DNA of 64,000 bases from Blastobasis lacticolella (lineage: Eukaryota > Arthropoda > Insecta > Lepidoptera > Blastobasidae), in contig LR990041.1 in the NCBI GenBank assembly GCA_905147135.1, positions 16,739,907 through 16,803,906 on the forward strand. The letters are read 5' to 3'. Each line of letters starts with the position of its first letter. Within the stretch, counting starts at the first letter, position 1. Both the position numbers and the translations under genes were made by a program. The notes beneath the pieces are model-generated. The model ran no database searches. It was not told where the DNA came from and saw nothing but the letters and a program-made list of their open reading frames with translations. This document shows positions 55,890 through 64,000 of the stretch, piece after piece.

Positions 55890-57016
55890 AAGTCCTGTGA
55901 CTAACTACTGTATATTTTCTGGACCTTAGTCACGCCTTCGACACCTTAGACCATGATCTGCTGTGGGAGAAAATGGAAAGGGAAAACATTCCGAGTGGAG
56001 TGGTTGGACTGATGCGATATTGGTATCGTAATCAGACCAACACTGTAAGGTGGGGTGGTGCTGTGTCCGATGAGTTCAGACTGACATATGGTGTTAGGCA
56101 GGGTGGACTTACCTCTCCCGACCTGTTTAATTTGTACGTCAATGACTTGATAGTGGAGCTGAGCAGGACCCCCGTAGGCTTAAGGTTGGGCAATCGTTAC
56201 GTAAACAACCTTAGCTATGCTGATGATATGGTACTGCTCAGCCCCTCTATTAAGGGCATTAGAAGGTTGCTGAAAATATGTGAAGGGTATGCTGAGGCTC
56301 ATAACCTAATGTATAATGCTAAAAAAACAGAACTTCTAGTATTCAGGTCGGGAAAGGGACCCCAGGACATTCCATCAGTCACTGTCTGTGGTCGGCCTGT
56401 TAATGTGGTAAACAAGTTTAGGTACCTTGGCCATATTCTTACGTCAGACTTAAAGGACTATGCCGATATCGAGCGCCAACGTAGGTCGCTTTCGGTGATA
56501 GGCAATATGATTGCCAGGAAATTTTTTAATGCTAGTAAAACTGTTAAAATTAATTTATTTCGAAGTTATTGTCAGAGTTTTTATACGTGTCAACTATGGA
56601 CGGAGTATACGGTGGCCTCTCTGAACAGCATTCGTGTCCAATATAATAACATTTACAGGCACTTGATGGGATTAAAATATCATTGCAGTGCGTCTGGAAT
56701 GTTCGCGGAAGCGAGATTGGACACATTCAATGCAATTCAGAGGAGGCGTATTGCTTCATTCCTGTCCAGGGTTGGCACGTGTAGAAACTCAATTATAAAA
56801 GAACTGGCAGACAGACTGCATACCACCTGTATGTTTAAACGTTGGCTGTCGATAGCAACCTAAGTGTAGATAGTAAGTTTACATTGTTATTGTTATAATG
56901 TAACTGTATTATTATTATTTCAGTTTATTATATTATGTTTTTATAACTAAGTACTATTGTACACATATGGATCATGAGTCTGAAATAAAGAACTTTATTA
57001 TTATTATTATTATTGT
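55890..57016 (+). mobile_element. Non-LTR retroelement, RT and C-terminus, 5'-truncated
   Basis: Codons from RT motif A (LDLSHAFDTLDHDLLWEKM) lead into an open frame at 55973-56863: TYGVRQGGLTSPDLFNLYVN, LSYADDMVLLSP (YADD), FRYLGHILTSDL and NNIYRHLMGLKY. The frame ends at a stop and an (ATT)n tail (about 56993-57013). The open part shows no lesion but lacks everything upstream of motif A. The clade is unassigned; the family is widespread in Lepidoptera by memory. It lies in the copy A intron between exons 6 and 7. Confidence 0.82.
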
Positions 57017-57049
57017 TATGTTATCTTTACATTTCTCAGTATTAAAGAA

Positions 57050-58980
57050 ATACTGGTATTTTGATGAAACACACGGGCCTAAGCCAAGTGTGTTTCATGT
57101 TAATCTACTGTAGCCTGTAAAAACTTCCGAACTATTCTGCAAGTGTTTAATATAACCGCTTTTTGCATTAGAACGTACGAGGATGAGGACAGGGATAATG
57201 TTTTTATAGAGGTATGTAATTGTTTCGGGATGACACCTGTAGAAGACAATACAACCGGCACTATAGTAACGGTTTTTAATTTCCAAATTCTTGTTATCTC
57301 GTCTTTTAAGTCTGTATATTTGGAGAGTTTCTCAGCGATTGTACTTTGTAAGTTATGGGTGTTCGGAATTGCAATGTCAATCAGGAAGGCTGTTTTGTTT
57401 ATTTTATCTACTACAGTGATATCAGGTCGATTGAAATGTGTTGTCTTATCTGTTAAGATGGCTCTGTCGTAATACATTTTATGCGTTTGGTTTTCTAGAA
57501 CACTATCTGCGATATACTTATAGTAAGGCTTGGCTGGCTGTGAAATTAAACTATATTGAAGGGCGAGTTTTTGATGGATTATGTTCGCAACTTGGTCGTG
57601 CCTGTGCTTGTAGTCTGTCTGAACTATTGCGCTGCAAGCTCCAGTAATATGTTGGATTGTCTCAGGTGATTTATTGCATTTCCTACAAATGTCGGTTGGT
57701 CTGTTTTTCATTATGTATTTTTGATAATTACGGGTTTCAATTACTTGATCCTGAATAGCCACCATGAAGCCCTCGGTCTCCGGGAAGAGTTCGCCGCGAT
57801 TCAGCCATGCGTTCGACGCCATTTTGTCGACATTAGGTAGACTTAAATCTTGTCGGTGTCTTCCGTGTAGAGACTTCGCACTCCAGTCAGCTATCTTAGT
57901 TTTGTGATCGGTAATAGCTACGTTATTTTGTGTGTAGCGGTCCACTAAATTCAGGGGTGTAAAGTGTAAATCGTTCTGTTCTATGGCTTTATGGATGATA
58001 GATAAATTCGATTTTTGATGAAAATATGATCTTAATGTTGCAATTTGTTTATTATGTAAGTTAGCGATGTCAATTATTCCTCTACCGCCTTCCTTTCTCG
58101 GCAAGGTTAGTCTCTGTAGACAGGATCTAGGATGGTGTTTGCGGAATTTGGTCAATGTAGTATTTACAGTACGTTGAAAGGCTTTAATATCTGATTTTGT
58201 CCAATTTAATATGCCAAAGGAATATGTTAGAATTGGTATTGCAAAGGTGTTAATTGCTTTTATCGTATTTCTGGAGTTTAATTGGGTTTTAAGGATTGTG
58301 TTAAGTCTGTGTTTAAATTGTAATTTTAGTTTATTTTTAGTTTCTCTGTAATGTATTTGTTGTGACTGTTGATATCCTAAGTATTTATATCCTGATTTTT
58401 CATCCAGTGGGTCAATTATTTCGCCAGATTCTAATGTATACGAGTGTTTGTAGACTTTCCCCGCTTTCATAGAGTTAATTTTGCACTTATCAATACCAAA
58501 CTGCATTTTAATATCACGAGAGAAAACTTCTGTTAGGTTGGCTAGTTTATTAAGATCTGTTTCATTAGACGCATAAAGTTTAATATCGTCCATGTAGAGC
58601 AAATGGTTAAGCTGCGTTTCTTCTGCATGTGTTTGTCTGTCATTATGAGTGGGTGGTAGGTATTTCAGTCTGTATCCTATGTCTGTATTATTAAGCAAGT
58701 TAGAAAGGGGGTTAAGAGCTAAACAAAACCACAAAGGGCTAAGTGCATCTCCTTGAAAGATGCCACGTTGTATTTTTACTTGGTTCGTTTCTATTGTATC
58801 GGTGGGTGTACTGAGTTTAAGTCGTGTCGTCCAATTCTGCATTGTTGTTTGTAGAAAAATCACAATCTTTGGGTGTATTTTATATAGTTCTAGCACCTTA
58901 ATTAACCATGAATGAGGTACCGAATCGTACGCTTTTTGATAATCGATATACATTGTATGTAGGTCAGACTTTGTTTTATT
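57050..58980 (-). mobile_element. R4/Dong-like retroelement, 5'-truncated, open ORF
   Basis: This element starts at the RT A motif and ends with a 3' UTR abutting the LINE at 57016, tail to tail. It is related to the element at 22935-25330. It is truncated at the 5' end, as usual for target-primed insertions, and lacks the N-terminal part of the RT. Confidence 0.85.
57100..58953 (-). CDS. R4/Dong-like polyprotein: RT, CCHC finger and restriction-like endonuclease
   Basis: This 617-codon uninterrupted frame begins at MYIDYQKAYDSVPHSWL (RT motif A, first catalytic Asp). Motif B reads GIFQGDALSPLWFCLALNPL (about residues 64-83), the active site YMDD lies at 120-123, a CCHC finger CRKCNKSPETIQHI...C at 423-440, and an endonuclease core NRPDITVVDK with FLIDIAIP at about 508-530. 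The missing N-terminus means it cannot make a full protein, but the endonuclease is complete. The retained open frame in an intron implies a recent insertion. Confidence 0.88.
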   Translation of the reverse strand: MYIDYQKAYDSVPHSWLIKVLELYKIHPKIVIFLQTTMQNWTTRLKLSTPTDTIETNQVKIQRGIFQGDALSPLWFCLALNPLSNLLNNTDIGYRLKYLPPTHNDRQTHAEETQLNHLLYMDDIKLYASNETDLNKLANLTEVFSRDIKMQFGIDKCKINSMKAGKVYKHSYTLESGEIIDPLDEKSGYKYLGYQQSQQIHYRETKNKLKLQFKHRLNTILKTQLNSRNTIKAINTFAIPILTYSFGILNWTKSDIKAFQRTVNTTLTKFRKHHPRSCLQRLTLPRKEGGRGIIDIANLHNKQIATLRSYFHQKSNLSIIHKAIEQNDLHFTPLNLVDRYTQNNVAITDHKTKIADWSAKSLHGRHRQDLSLPNVDKMASNAWLNRGELFPETEGFMVAIQDQVIETRNYQKYIMKNRPTDICRKCNKSPETIQHITGACSAIVQTDYKHRHDQVANIIHQKLALQYSLISQPAKPYYKYIADSVLENQTHKMYYDRAILTDKTTHFNRPDITVVDKINKTAFLIDIAIPNTHNLQSTIAEKLSKYTDLKDEITRIWKLKTVTIVPVVLSSTGVIPKQLHTSIKTLSLSSSSYVLMQKAVILNTCRIVRKFLQATVD

Positions 58981-58989
58981 ATTATTACT

Positions 58990-59400
58990 GAATATTAACT
59001 TTTCATCGTATTTTTACCGCAACGTAACCATGAATAACTTTCTGTATACAACAGTTAAAAGCTCGTACGGTAGGGGAAAATTTTCTGATGAACCCTGAAC
59101 ATTCAGGCGACTGAATGTAAACTACTGTATATTACTGAATATTAACTTTTCTTCGTTTTTTTACCGTAACGTAACCATGAATAACCTATCTGTATACAAC
59201 CGTTAAAAGCTCGTACGGTAAGGGAAAATATGGTGATGAACCCTGAACATTCAGGCGACTGAATGTGTAATCTAACCATGATCCAATCTGGTCAGGTTCC
59301 CCTGGTAGCAGGGTCACGGACGTCAGATAGCAATCGCTCCACTGTAATTACCAGATCTGCTAAATCCTGGATCATGGTCTAGAGGATATGTAAGTACTGT
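58990..59400 (+). repeat. SINE remnant with an internal 142-bp tandem duplication
   Basis: Two consecutive copies (about 58990-59130 and 59131-59275) share tgaatattaacttttcntcg, taaaagctcgtacggtangg and attcaggcgactgaatgt. The second continues into gtccaatctggtcaggttc-like SINE body and ctgtaattaccagatctgc. The body matches the SINE at 33298-33650. The tRNA head is missing. Confidence 0.65.
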
Positions 59401-59583
59401 CGAAGTTTGGATCACCAAAAAAAGTTTTGGGCTTGATTGTGCACGGGCAGACCAACGTTTTGTGGGACTCCTTACCGTCTTCTATTGTTACAAGGTGGAA
59501 TTTTTCTTGCACTCGATGACGTAGAGTAACTCATGGCGCCCTTATAGTCTTTTACGTTTATAATTAAAAGCGATTCGACAAAC

Positions 59584-59784
59584 CGACAAGTCGCCTTGCG
59601 CAAGTGTGCCCGTCAGTCTTGCGTCCAGGTCTGCAAAGACATTGGCCGCCGTGCTCCACGGCACATAGTCCTCTTCCACTGTGAGGTACGTCGTCAACTC
59701 CAGGGCGACTGCGTATGGCAACGAACCCGCTTCGGCCAATGCGAACGCGTCGTTCATCAAGTGGGCACGGTCTGATAGGGTCAG
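59584..59784 (-). CDS. Copy A exon 6: aminopeptidase C-terminal domain, LSDRAHLMNDAFALA
   Basis: This 201-bp exon (67 codons) encodes LTLSDRAHLMNDAFALAEAG, then ELTTYLTVEEDYVPW and FADLDARLTG. It is the conserved RAxLxxDAFxLA region of the M1 C-terminal helical domain. The acceptor is tttcgcag and the donor is TCG/gtttgt, a weak donor. The exon ends in phase 0, which does not match the phase required by the next exon found at 53984. No counterpart was found in copy B. Confidence 0.86.
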
Positions 59785-59997
59785 CTGCGAAATATAAATT
59801 GAGGTTAGCTGCGAAAATAAATAGGATAAGGGTCCGTTACAGGACGCTCGGTAGATGTGACAAATCAAAAGTAAAACATATAATAAACGCTCACAATACC
59901 CCCGGGTATCCAATATGCAATAACATGTCAAAAACTGTGAAAATCCTGAGCCGAAATTCGTTCATTGACATCGAATCACCAGAATGAGTGTTGTCCC

Positions 59998-60172
59998 GAC
60001 CAGCCCAATCCACCAGGTGGCGCTACTGAGACAGGTCCGTTGTCAAAATAAAGCTGTGTGATTGGGTAGAATGGATCTGACAACTTACAGCTGTTGTGTC
60101 TGCCCAATAGCGCAACAGTATTGTGACAGCAGACCTTATGCCGCAGTAGCGCCATCTGGTGGACTGGTCTCG
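59998..60172. mobile_element. MITE-like inverted-repeat element, about 175 bp
   Basis: The left arm cgaccagcccaatccaccag continues to gtggcgctactg; the right arm read in reverse is cgagaccagtccaccagatg, then gcgctactg. The interior is non-coding. It lies in the copy A intron between exons 5 and 6. Confidence 0.65.
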
Positions 60173-60729
60173 TCGAAAAACCCTTCAATCGCAGATTAAT
60201 ACCTCTAGTTATTAGTAAAGCTATTAATCTGATTGACTCGTACTGGTTATGGATAATGGATAATTGATTACGGAATGTAGATTGGATAGTTGAAAAACAA
60301 TGCGGAGACTGCAACATCTGAGATATTTTGTCGCTTGTCGTAGTCTTAACCAGTGAAGAAAACCAGCAGGGGATAGCACCGAACATGTACTATTTTTACC
60401 CGACTACGGCGAAACAAAAATGAGCGTTTTTAGTATATTTGAAGGACTTCTTCGCCAGTGGGAGTAATCCTACGCAACTTAGACTTCTGCGTGTCTTCTG
60501 ACGAAAATCGGTGACAAGTGATTAGAACAAAAACACTGTGAGTCGCTCTCCAACGGTTAAATTGCTCTGTACTCATAGTGGTTTCTCTACTCTGATGGAC
60601 TCTTACTGGTATAGCGCGAGTGAATGGGCATCTTCAGGGTAAGCTCGCCCCATAGTCGATCTTATCTTAAATACGTGTCAAAAGCTAATAATAAAAAAAA
60701 TATGTCTAACAAATATATTATTATTTTAC

Positions 60730-60860
60730 CTTGTCCGATTTGGATTTCAACTCATTTATCAAAGTCTGCCACATATCGACGGTGTAGGTCACTCTGTAAT
60801 ATCCCATTTGGTTGTTGTTTATCTTCAGCCAGGTCTCGTCGTCTTTTAGCGTCAATGTTA
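60730..60860 (-). CDS. Copy A exon 5: aminopeptidase ERAP1_C-type domain start, NNNQMGYYRVTY
   Basis: This 131-bp exon encodes VTLTLKDDETWLKINNNQMG, then YYRVTYTVDMW. NxxxxGYYRVxY is the hallmark at the start of the C-terminal helical domain of M1 aminopeptidases. Splice sites are tgttacag and gtaaaata. The exon ends in phase 0. No equivalent was found in copy B between 27.1 and 33.1 kb. Confidence 0.9.
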
Positions 60861-60869
60861 CTGTAACAA

Positions 60870-61490
60870 CATTTGACGTTTATTTATTCTATACACTATG
60901 TTAATTTTAAATGTCCTTTTACACTTATAAAGGACTTGCTTTTGCCCACGACTTCGTTTAAATCTAAATCATGCGGCCAAATTTTTTACTGTAGCGTATC
61001 CAGGTTCTAGTATAGGCATTTGGATCAATGAGTGAGCGCACGAAACTTTTTGATATGTAAGTGGTTACATAAAAATCTTGACTGATAATATGATGTGTAA
61101 GAAGCCACTGCAACAAGCACGAAATTGGAAATACTAAGGAGATAAACAGACACACGTGTTTTTTATATTAGAGTTGATGTTTATTTATTTATTTGAAACG
61201 AATTTACAGTATTACAGTAAGTGTTAACCAATTCACTGAAAGCTATTGATATATATTATAGCTTATATTATTATTCATTAATTTCATTCCTCCCGCAGTA
61301 CTTCAGGCATTCTTTGCATACATCCATACATCGCCAGGCAAATAAGTCACACTCGGGCGCCGATGCCAATAGCAAGTGCTTATTTTTTATTTAATTTATG
61401 GATTCACTATAGATTTATAGGACATAAAACTTTTTCGAGTTTGTTTGTAATTGGAACATGAATTTATGATACAGAAGGCTTACCATGAAC
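60870..61490. other. Copy A intron, no gene seen
   Basis: AT-rich intron between exons 4 and 5 with no recognisable repeat beyond short fragments. A minus-strand frame of 63 codons (60964-61155) is unrecognised and probably chance. Confidence 0.45.
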
Positions 61491-61493
61491 TCT

Positions 61494-61758
61494 TATCATC
61501 ATCACAGCCCGTAACAGTCCACTGCAGGACTTAGGGCCTCTCCCACGAAAGGGGAGGTTATTGCACTATTATAATCTCCACGCTTGGCAGGCGAGTTGGA
61601 GATCGCAGTGTTTAAATATAACAATGGAAAGTGCTGCTGCCCTTTATCCAGACTACGGAGACTCTTGATCTTTTGCCTCGAAAACATTAGTCGCCTTGTA
61701 CGACACCCATGAGTGTAAGGGGTTGGTGCTATTCTACTCTGCCGGACACCACACGGCC
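61494..61758 (+). repeat. Dispersed 260-bp repeat, copy 3
   Basis: It spans tcatcatcacagcccgtaac to gccggacaccacacggcc and is nearly identical to 13481-13740, with small indels (an extra cactatt). It sits in the copy A intron between exons 4 and 5. Confidence 0.75.
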
Positions 61759-62213
61759 AAATAATCTCTCAGCAGAATAATACAGCGCTATATGTGTCAC
61801 ATAAGCTTGTCTCGTTCAAATCGAAAGCAATTCTGCTATAACAGTTCATGATAAGCCCTCTGGTCACGGCACGTAAGTCGAGCGGGATACATTCAAAGAA
61901 TTTATTTGAAAGAATGAACAATCGATCGATTACAATTATAAACGCGACAGTAGGTACACACACTAGAAGTCCGAGGGGCGTCGTATCGGTGCAGGCGGGA
62001 GACCAAGTGCTCGCGGGGATCCTATGCGCGCTTACGACACGACACATTATTTTTGAATTATGCGCATTAACGGTCACCGCTTGGCTTAGGTGCTCCGACC
62101 TCTATGAGTGTAGATAAAAATCATTTTCGGTTTATTATGTGAGATTTCACAGTTCGATTTAAGTTATTAAGTATACCATGAAGCAATGAAGTAGTAATAT
62201 CGGAATGACTCAC

Positions 62214-62299
62214 CACTTTTGGCTGTGTCAGGGAACCATAAGATGTCTTCGTGAACTCCTTTGTTGGTCTTGTATGTGACCGGCACAAACCAGCGGTAG
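62214..62299 (-). CDS. Copy A exon 4: aminopeptidase beta-domain, YRWFVPVTY segment
   Basis: This 86-bp exon encodes YRWFVPVTYKTNKG and then ILWFPDTAKS. It matches the M1 third (beta-sandwich) domain, where family members read WxVPxTY and then W. The acceptor is ttcggtag and the donor is gtgagtc. Phase is preserved with both neighbours. The copy B homologue is 33163-33248, also 86 bp. Confidence 0.9.
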
Positions 62300-62397
62300 C
62301 TACCGAAAGCAAAAGTGGTTAAATTAACTTAGTGTCGGTAGAGGTGAAATCCTTAAATAAAAAATATTTAAAGTGGCACTTGAACTAAAGTACTTAC

Positions 62398-62541
62398 TTG
62401 AATTCAGAGTCATTCGGATATTTGACATTTGGATCCAGCAGGAATCTCTTCTGACTAATGGTGTAAGTGTTATCATTAGCTCCTTTCGAGACCTCCAGCA
62501 CAGGATAACCCATTTGCCTCGTCCACGTGTCCATAATGTAA
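62398..62541 (-). CDS. Copy A exon 3: aminopeptidase, IMDTWTRQMGYPV segment
   Basis: This 144-bp exon encodes YIMDTWTRQMGYPVLEV, then ISQKRFLLDP and NDSEF. It is the end of the M1 catalytic domain, where family members read MxxWTxQxGYPV, and the start of the small beta domain. It is bounded by ttttttag and gtaagta. The copy B counterpart at 33830-33973 has the same length and near-identical sequence. Confidence 0.92.
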
Positions 62542-62620
62542 CTAAAAAAATTGTTTCGTTTACTTTATTATTTACTTATTGGATGAAAAGTCGTTGTGTC
62601 ACTTTTTATATATTTTGTCC

Positions 62621-62800
62621 AGCGCGACTTTGTTCGCGTGGTGTCCTACCCCTACCCTATCCTACTCTTTTATTCTTTCATACAAATATTGTCCTGACAA
62701 ATGCTAGCCCACATCAATATAGCCAAATAGGTGCTGCCGTTCTGAAAGTATGCGCGATACAATTGGCAAATTGTTTTTTTGTAATATGTATAGGTAGATA
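62621..62800 (-). mobile_element. Helitron-like remnant in copy A intron (orthologous to 35783-36000)
   Basis: On the minus strand it ends acgcgaacaaagtcgcgctg in the Helitron style. The body ttttattctttcatacaaat, then attgtcctgacaaat is shared with 35855-35885. Confidence 0.55.
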
Positions 62801-63090
62801 GGGTACAGATCTACACCGCAGAGAGAGAGCGATAGTCTCTAATGCATCGTAAAAGAAACAAGTGGATCAGAGACAAGACAAAGCTGACCATGGAGGGGAA
62901 ACCTCGTGCTAACACCTGCGGGAGAGGCATACCGACCACCGATAAGGTGGACCGCTGGGATTCGCCAACAAGCGAAACAAGAATCAATTGGCTGTATCCG
63001 AATAATTAAAAGCCGGTACACACACAGACAGGCGTAAAAGCGTGGATACACTATGAACTGATAAAATTATGATGATTATTCAAAACAAAC

Positions 63091-63257
63091 CTTATATTTA
63101 AATTGGGGTTACTCTTCTTGAAATAAGGCTCGAGGCAGGCCAGCAGATCCTTGGTCACAGTGTTGCCGAACTCGAATTTCTTCAAGTAGTCTGAGACGCC
63201 GCGTCTGAAGTTTTCGGCGCCCGTAAAATCCTCCAACATACGCAGTATAGAGGATCC
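63091..63257 (-). CDS. Copy A exon 2: aminopeptidase, GSSILRMLEDF segment
   Basis: This 167-bp exon has an acceptor at ttttccag and a donor at AAG/gtttgt. It encodes GSSILRMLEDF, then FRRGVSDYLKKFEFGN and LLACLEP. This is the conserved M1 helix pair after the zinc site, where family members read KGxxxLRML and FxxGxxxYL. The exon ends in phase 2 and joins the next exon to give N-I-S-Y-I-M. Copy B has lost this exon through a deletion at about 36138. Confidence 0.9.
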
Positions 63258-63817
63258 CTGGAAAAGAATATTTACGGGTACTTAGCTACACACCGCTTGC
63301 TGAGTCGCGGTTTCTATTCCAACACGAATCGGTTCCATCGACCACCAGTTCGTCTGGAGATATGGTCGGCCCAGTTCCCCTTCAGCGCACTGATCCTACA
63401 CGCGTGTAGGACGTCCTATGGCAGTGAATGGATGAAGATCGTTCAAAACAGGATATAGTGGTGCTCTTTGGGGAGGCCTATATTCAGCTGTGGACGGCAA
63501 TAGGCTGATCGATCGTTCGAGGGTAAACCCAGACTCATAAAGGGGTTTAGTCTTAATTAAGCATTACCGTGTGGTATCCGGCATTATGGGTGTCGTGTAG
63601 GAGAAGACCAGCTAAGACCTCCGTCTCATAAAATGATCAGCATCGTGTTCTGTTGTGTATTTTCAACATCGCTATCTCCTATCCACTTGTCATTCGCGGA
63701 GATGGGAAAGCCCTCTATCTAATGTGGGAGACGCTCAAGTCCAGCAGCGGTCTATTGAAATGCTTCCATGAACCGTGAATTGGTTTACAAATAGCAGTTT
63801 CTAGGTGACATGCTTAC

Positions 63818-63952
63818 CTTAGAATATGTGATAGTGTCAAATATCGAGGTGATCTCGTCCGGAGTAGAGACTACTTGTACTATTGGGTGGCTTGAGAGCT
63901 TTGCGTCTGTCACCAACACTACGTGCAGGGTTTTAATCAGGAACTGGTCCAG
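63818..63952 (-). CDS. Copy A exon 1 (in window): aminopeptidase, LDQFLIKTLH segment
   Basis: This 135-bp exon (45 codons, phase 0-0) starts after ttttacag and ends before gtaagcatg. It reads LDQFLIKTLH and then SSHPIVQ and FDTITYSK. In M1 enzymes this segment follows the WLNEGFA helix and precedes the GSSILRML helix of the catalytic domain. It joins in frame to the next exon at 63257. No counterpart was found in copy B. Confidence 0.88.
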
Positions 63953-64000
63953 CTGTAAAAATGTGGCGATTTAATACAACTACTGTACTGGAAAAAAACA

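Larger units (their letters stand above)
49458..63952 (-). other. Aminopeptidase copy A: M1 aminopeptidase N-like gene, 3' half (10 exons found)
   Basis: This span holds ten minus-strand exons that translate as the C-terminal half of an M1 zinc aminopeptidase, a family that removes N-terminal residues from peptides. Each exon is bounded by AG and GT, and the reading phases join for exons 1-6 and again for exons 7-10. The catalytic GAMEN and HEXXH exons must lie upstream of position 64000, outside the window. The join between exon 6 (59584-59784, ends in phase 0) and exon 7 (53839-53984, needs two preceding bases) does not fit, so one exon was missed or lost in the 5.6-kb intron, which is filled with transposons. 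The predicted protein ends with EKQQA and lacks the hydrophobic GPI-anchor signal usual for lepidopteran midgut aminopeptidase N. No in-frame stop or frameshift was seen in the exons found. Promoter and 5' end are not in view. Confidence 0.85.

Overview
The window reads as animal nuclear DNA, most likely from a moth or butterfly (Lepidoptera). It is AT-rich and intron-bearing, and it is packed with arthropod-type non-LTR retrotransposons, tRNA-derived SINEs, Helitron-like ends, Tc1/mariner-like elements and other inverted-repeat elements. Only one host gene family is visible, an M1 (gluzincin) aminopeptidase of the aminopeptidase N type, on the minus strand. Taxon and clade assignments come from recognised protein and repeat motifs, not from a database search.

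Two tandem copies of the aminopeptidase locus are present. Copy A (about 46.37 kb to beyond 64 kb) has ten phase-consistent exons coding for the C-terminal half, ending at a stop at 49458-49460. Its 5' half lies outside the window. Copy B (about 20.7-43.7 kb) keeps N-terminal, metal-site and C-terminal exons, but it carries at least six lesions: frameshifts, a stop codon, a lost splice donor, a deleted exon and a missing last exon. It is a pseudogene. Introns and 3' flanks align between copies A and B, so this is a segmental duplication rather than retrocopying. Each copy serves as an empty site for insertions in the other. An extra N-terminal exon (44162-44480) suggests a third remnant.

Layout. 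0.06-5.9 kb: nested, broken non-LTR elements plus a SINE. 5.94-14.23 kb: an old mariner split by a 5.85-kb LOA-like non-LTR element with a 14-bp target duplication. 15.6-16.6 kb: a 1-kb TIR element. 18.19-20.36 kb: a Tc1/mariner-type element with about 485-bp TIRs and an open transposase. 20.6-25.6 kb: copy B 3' flank, an R4/Dong-like element with a restriction-like endonuclease that is itself interrupted by an 8-bp-TSD transposon, and copy B exons. 28.58-31.06 kb: an IS3EU/KRBA2-type integrase transposon with 211-bp TIRs. 33-44.5 kb: copy B exons with BS-like LINEs and SINEs. 44.6-46.1 kb: another LINE. 47-55 kb: the copy A 3' end flanked by inverted arrays of a foldback repeat. 55.9-59 kb: two LINEs tail to tail inside a copy A intron. 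59.6-64 kb: copy A exons.

No rRNA, free-standing tRNA, CRISPR or convincing promoter was recognised.
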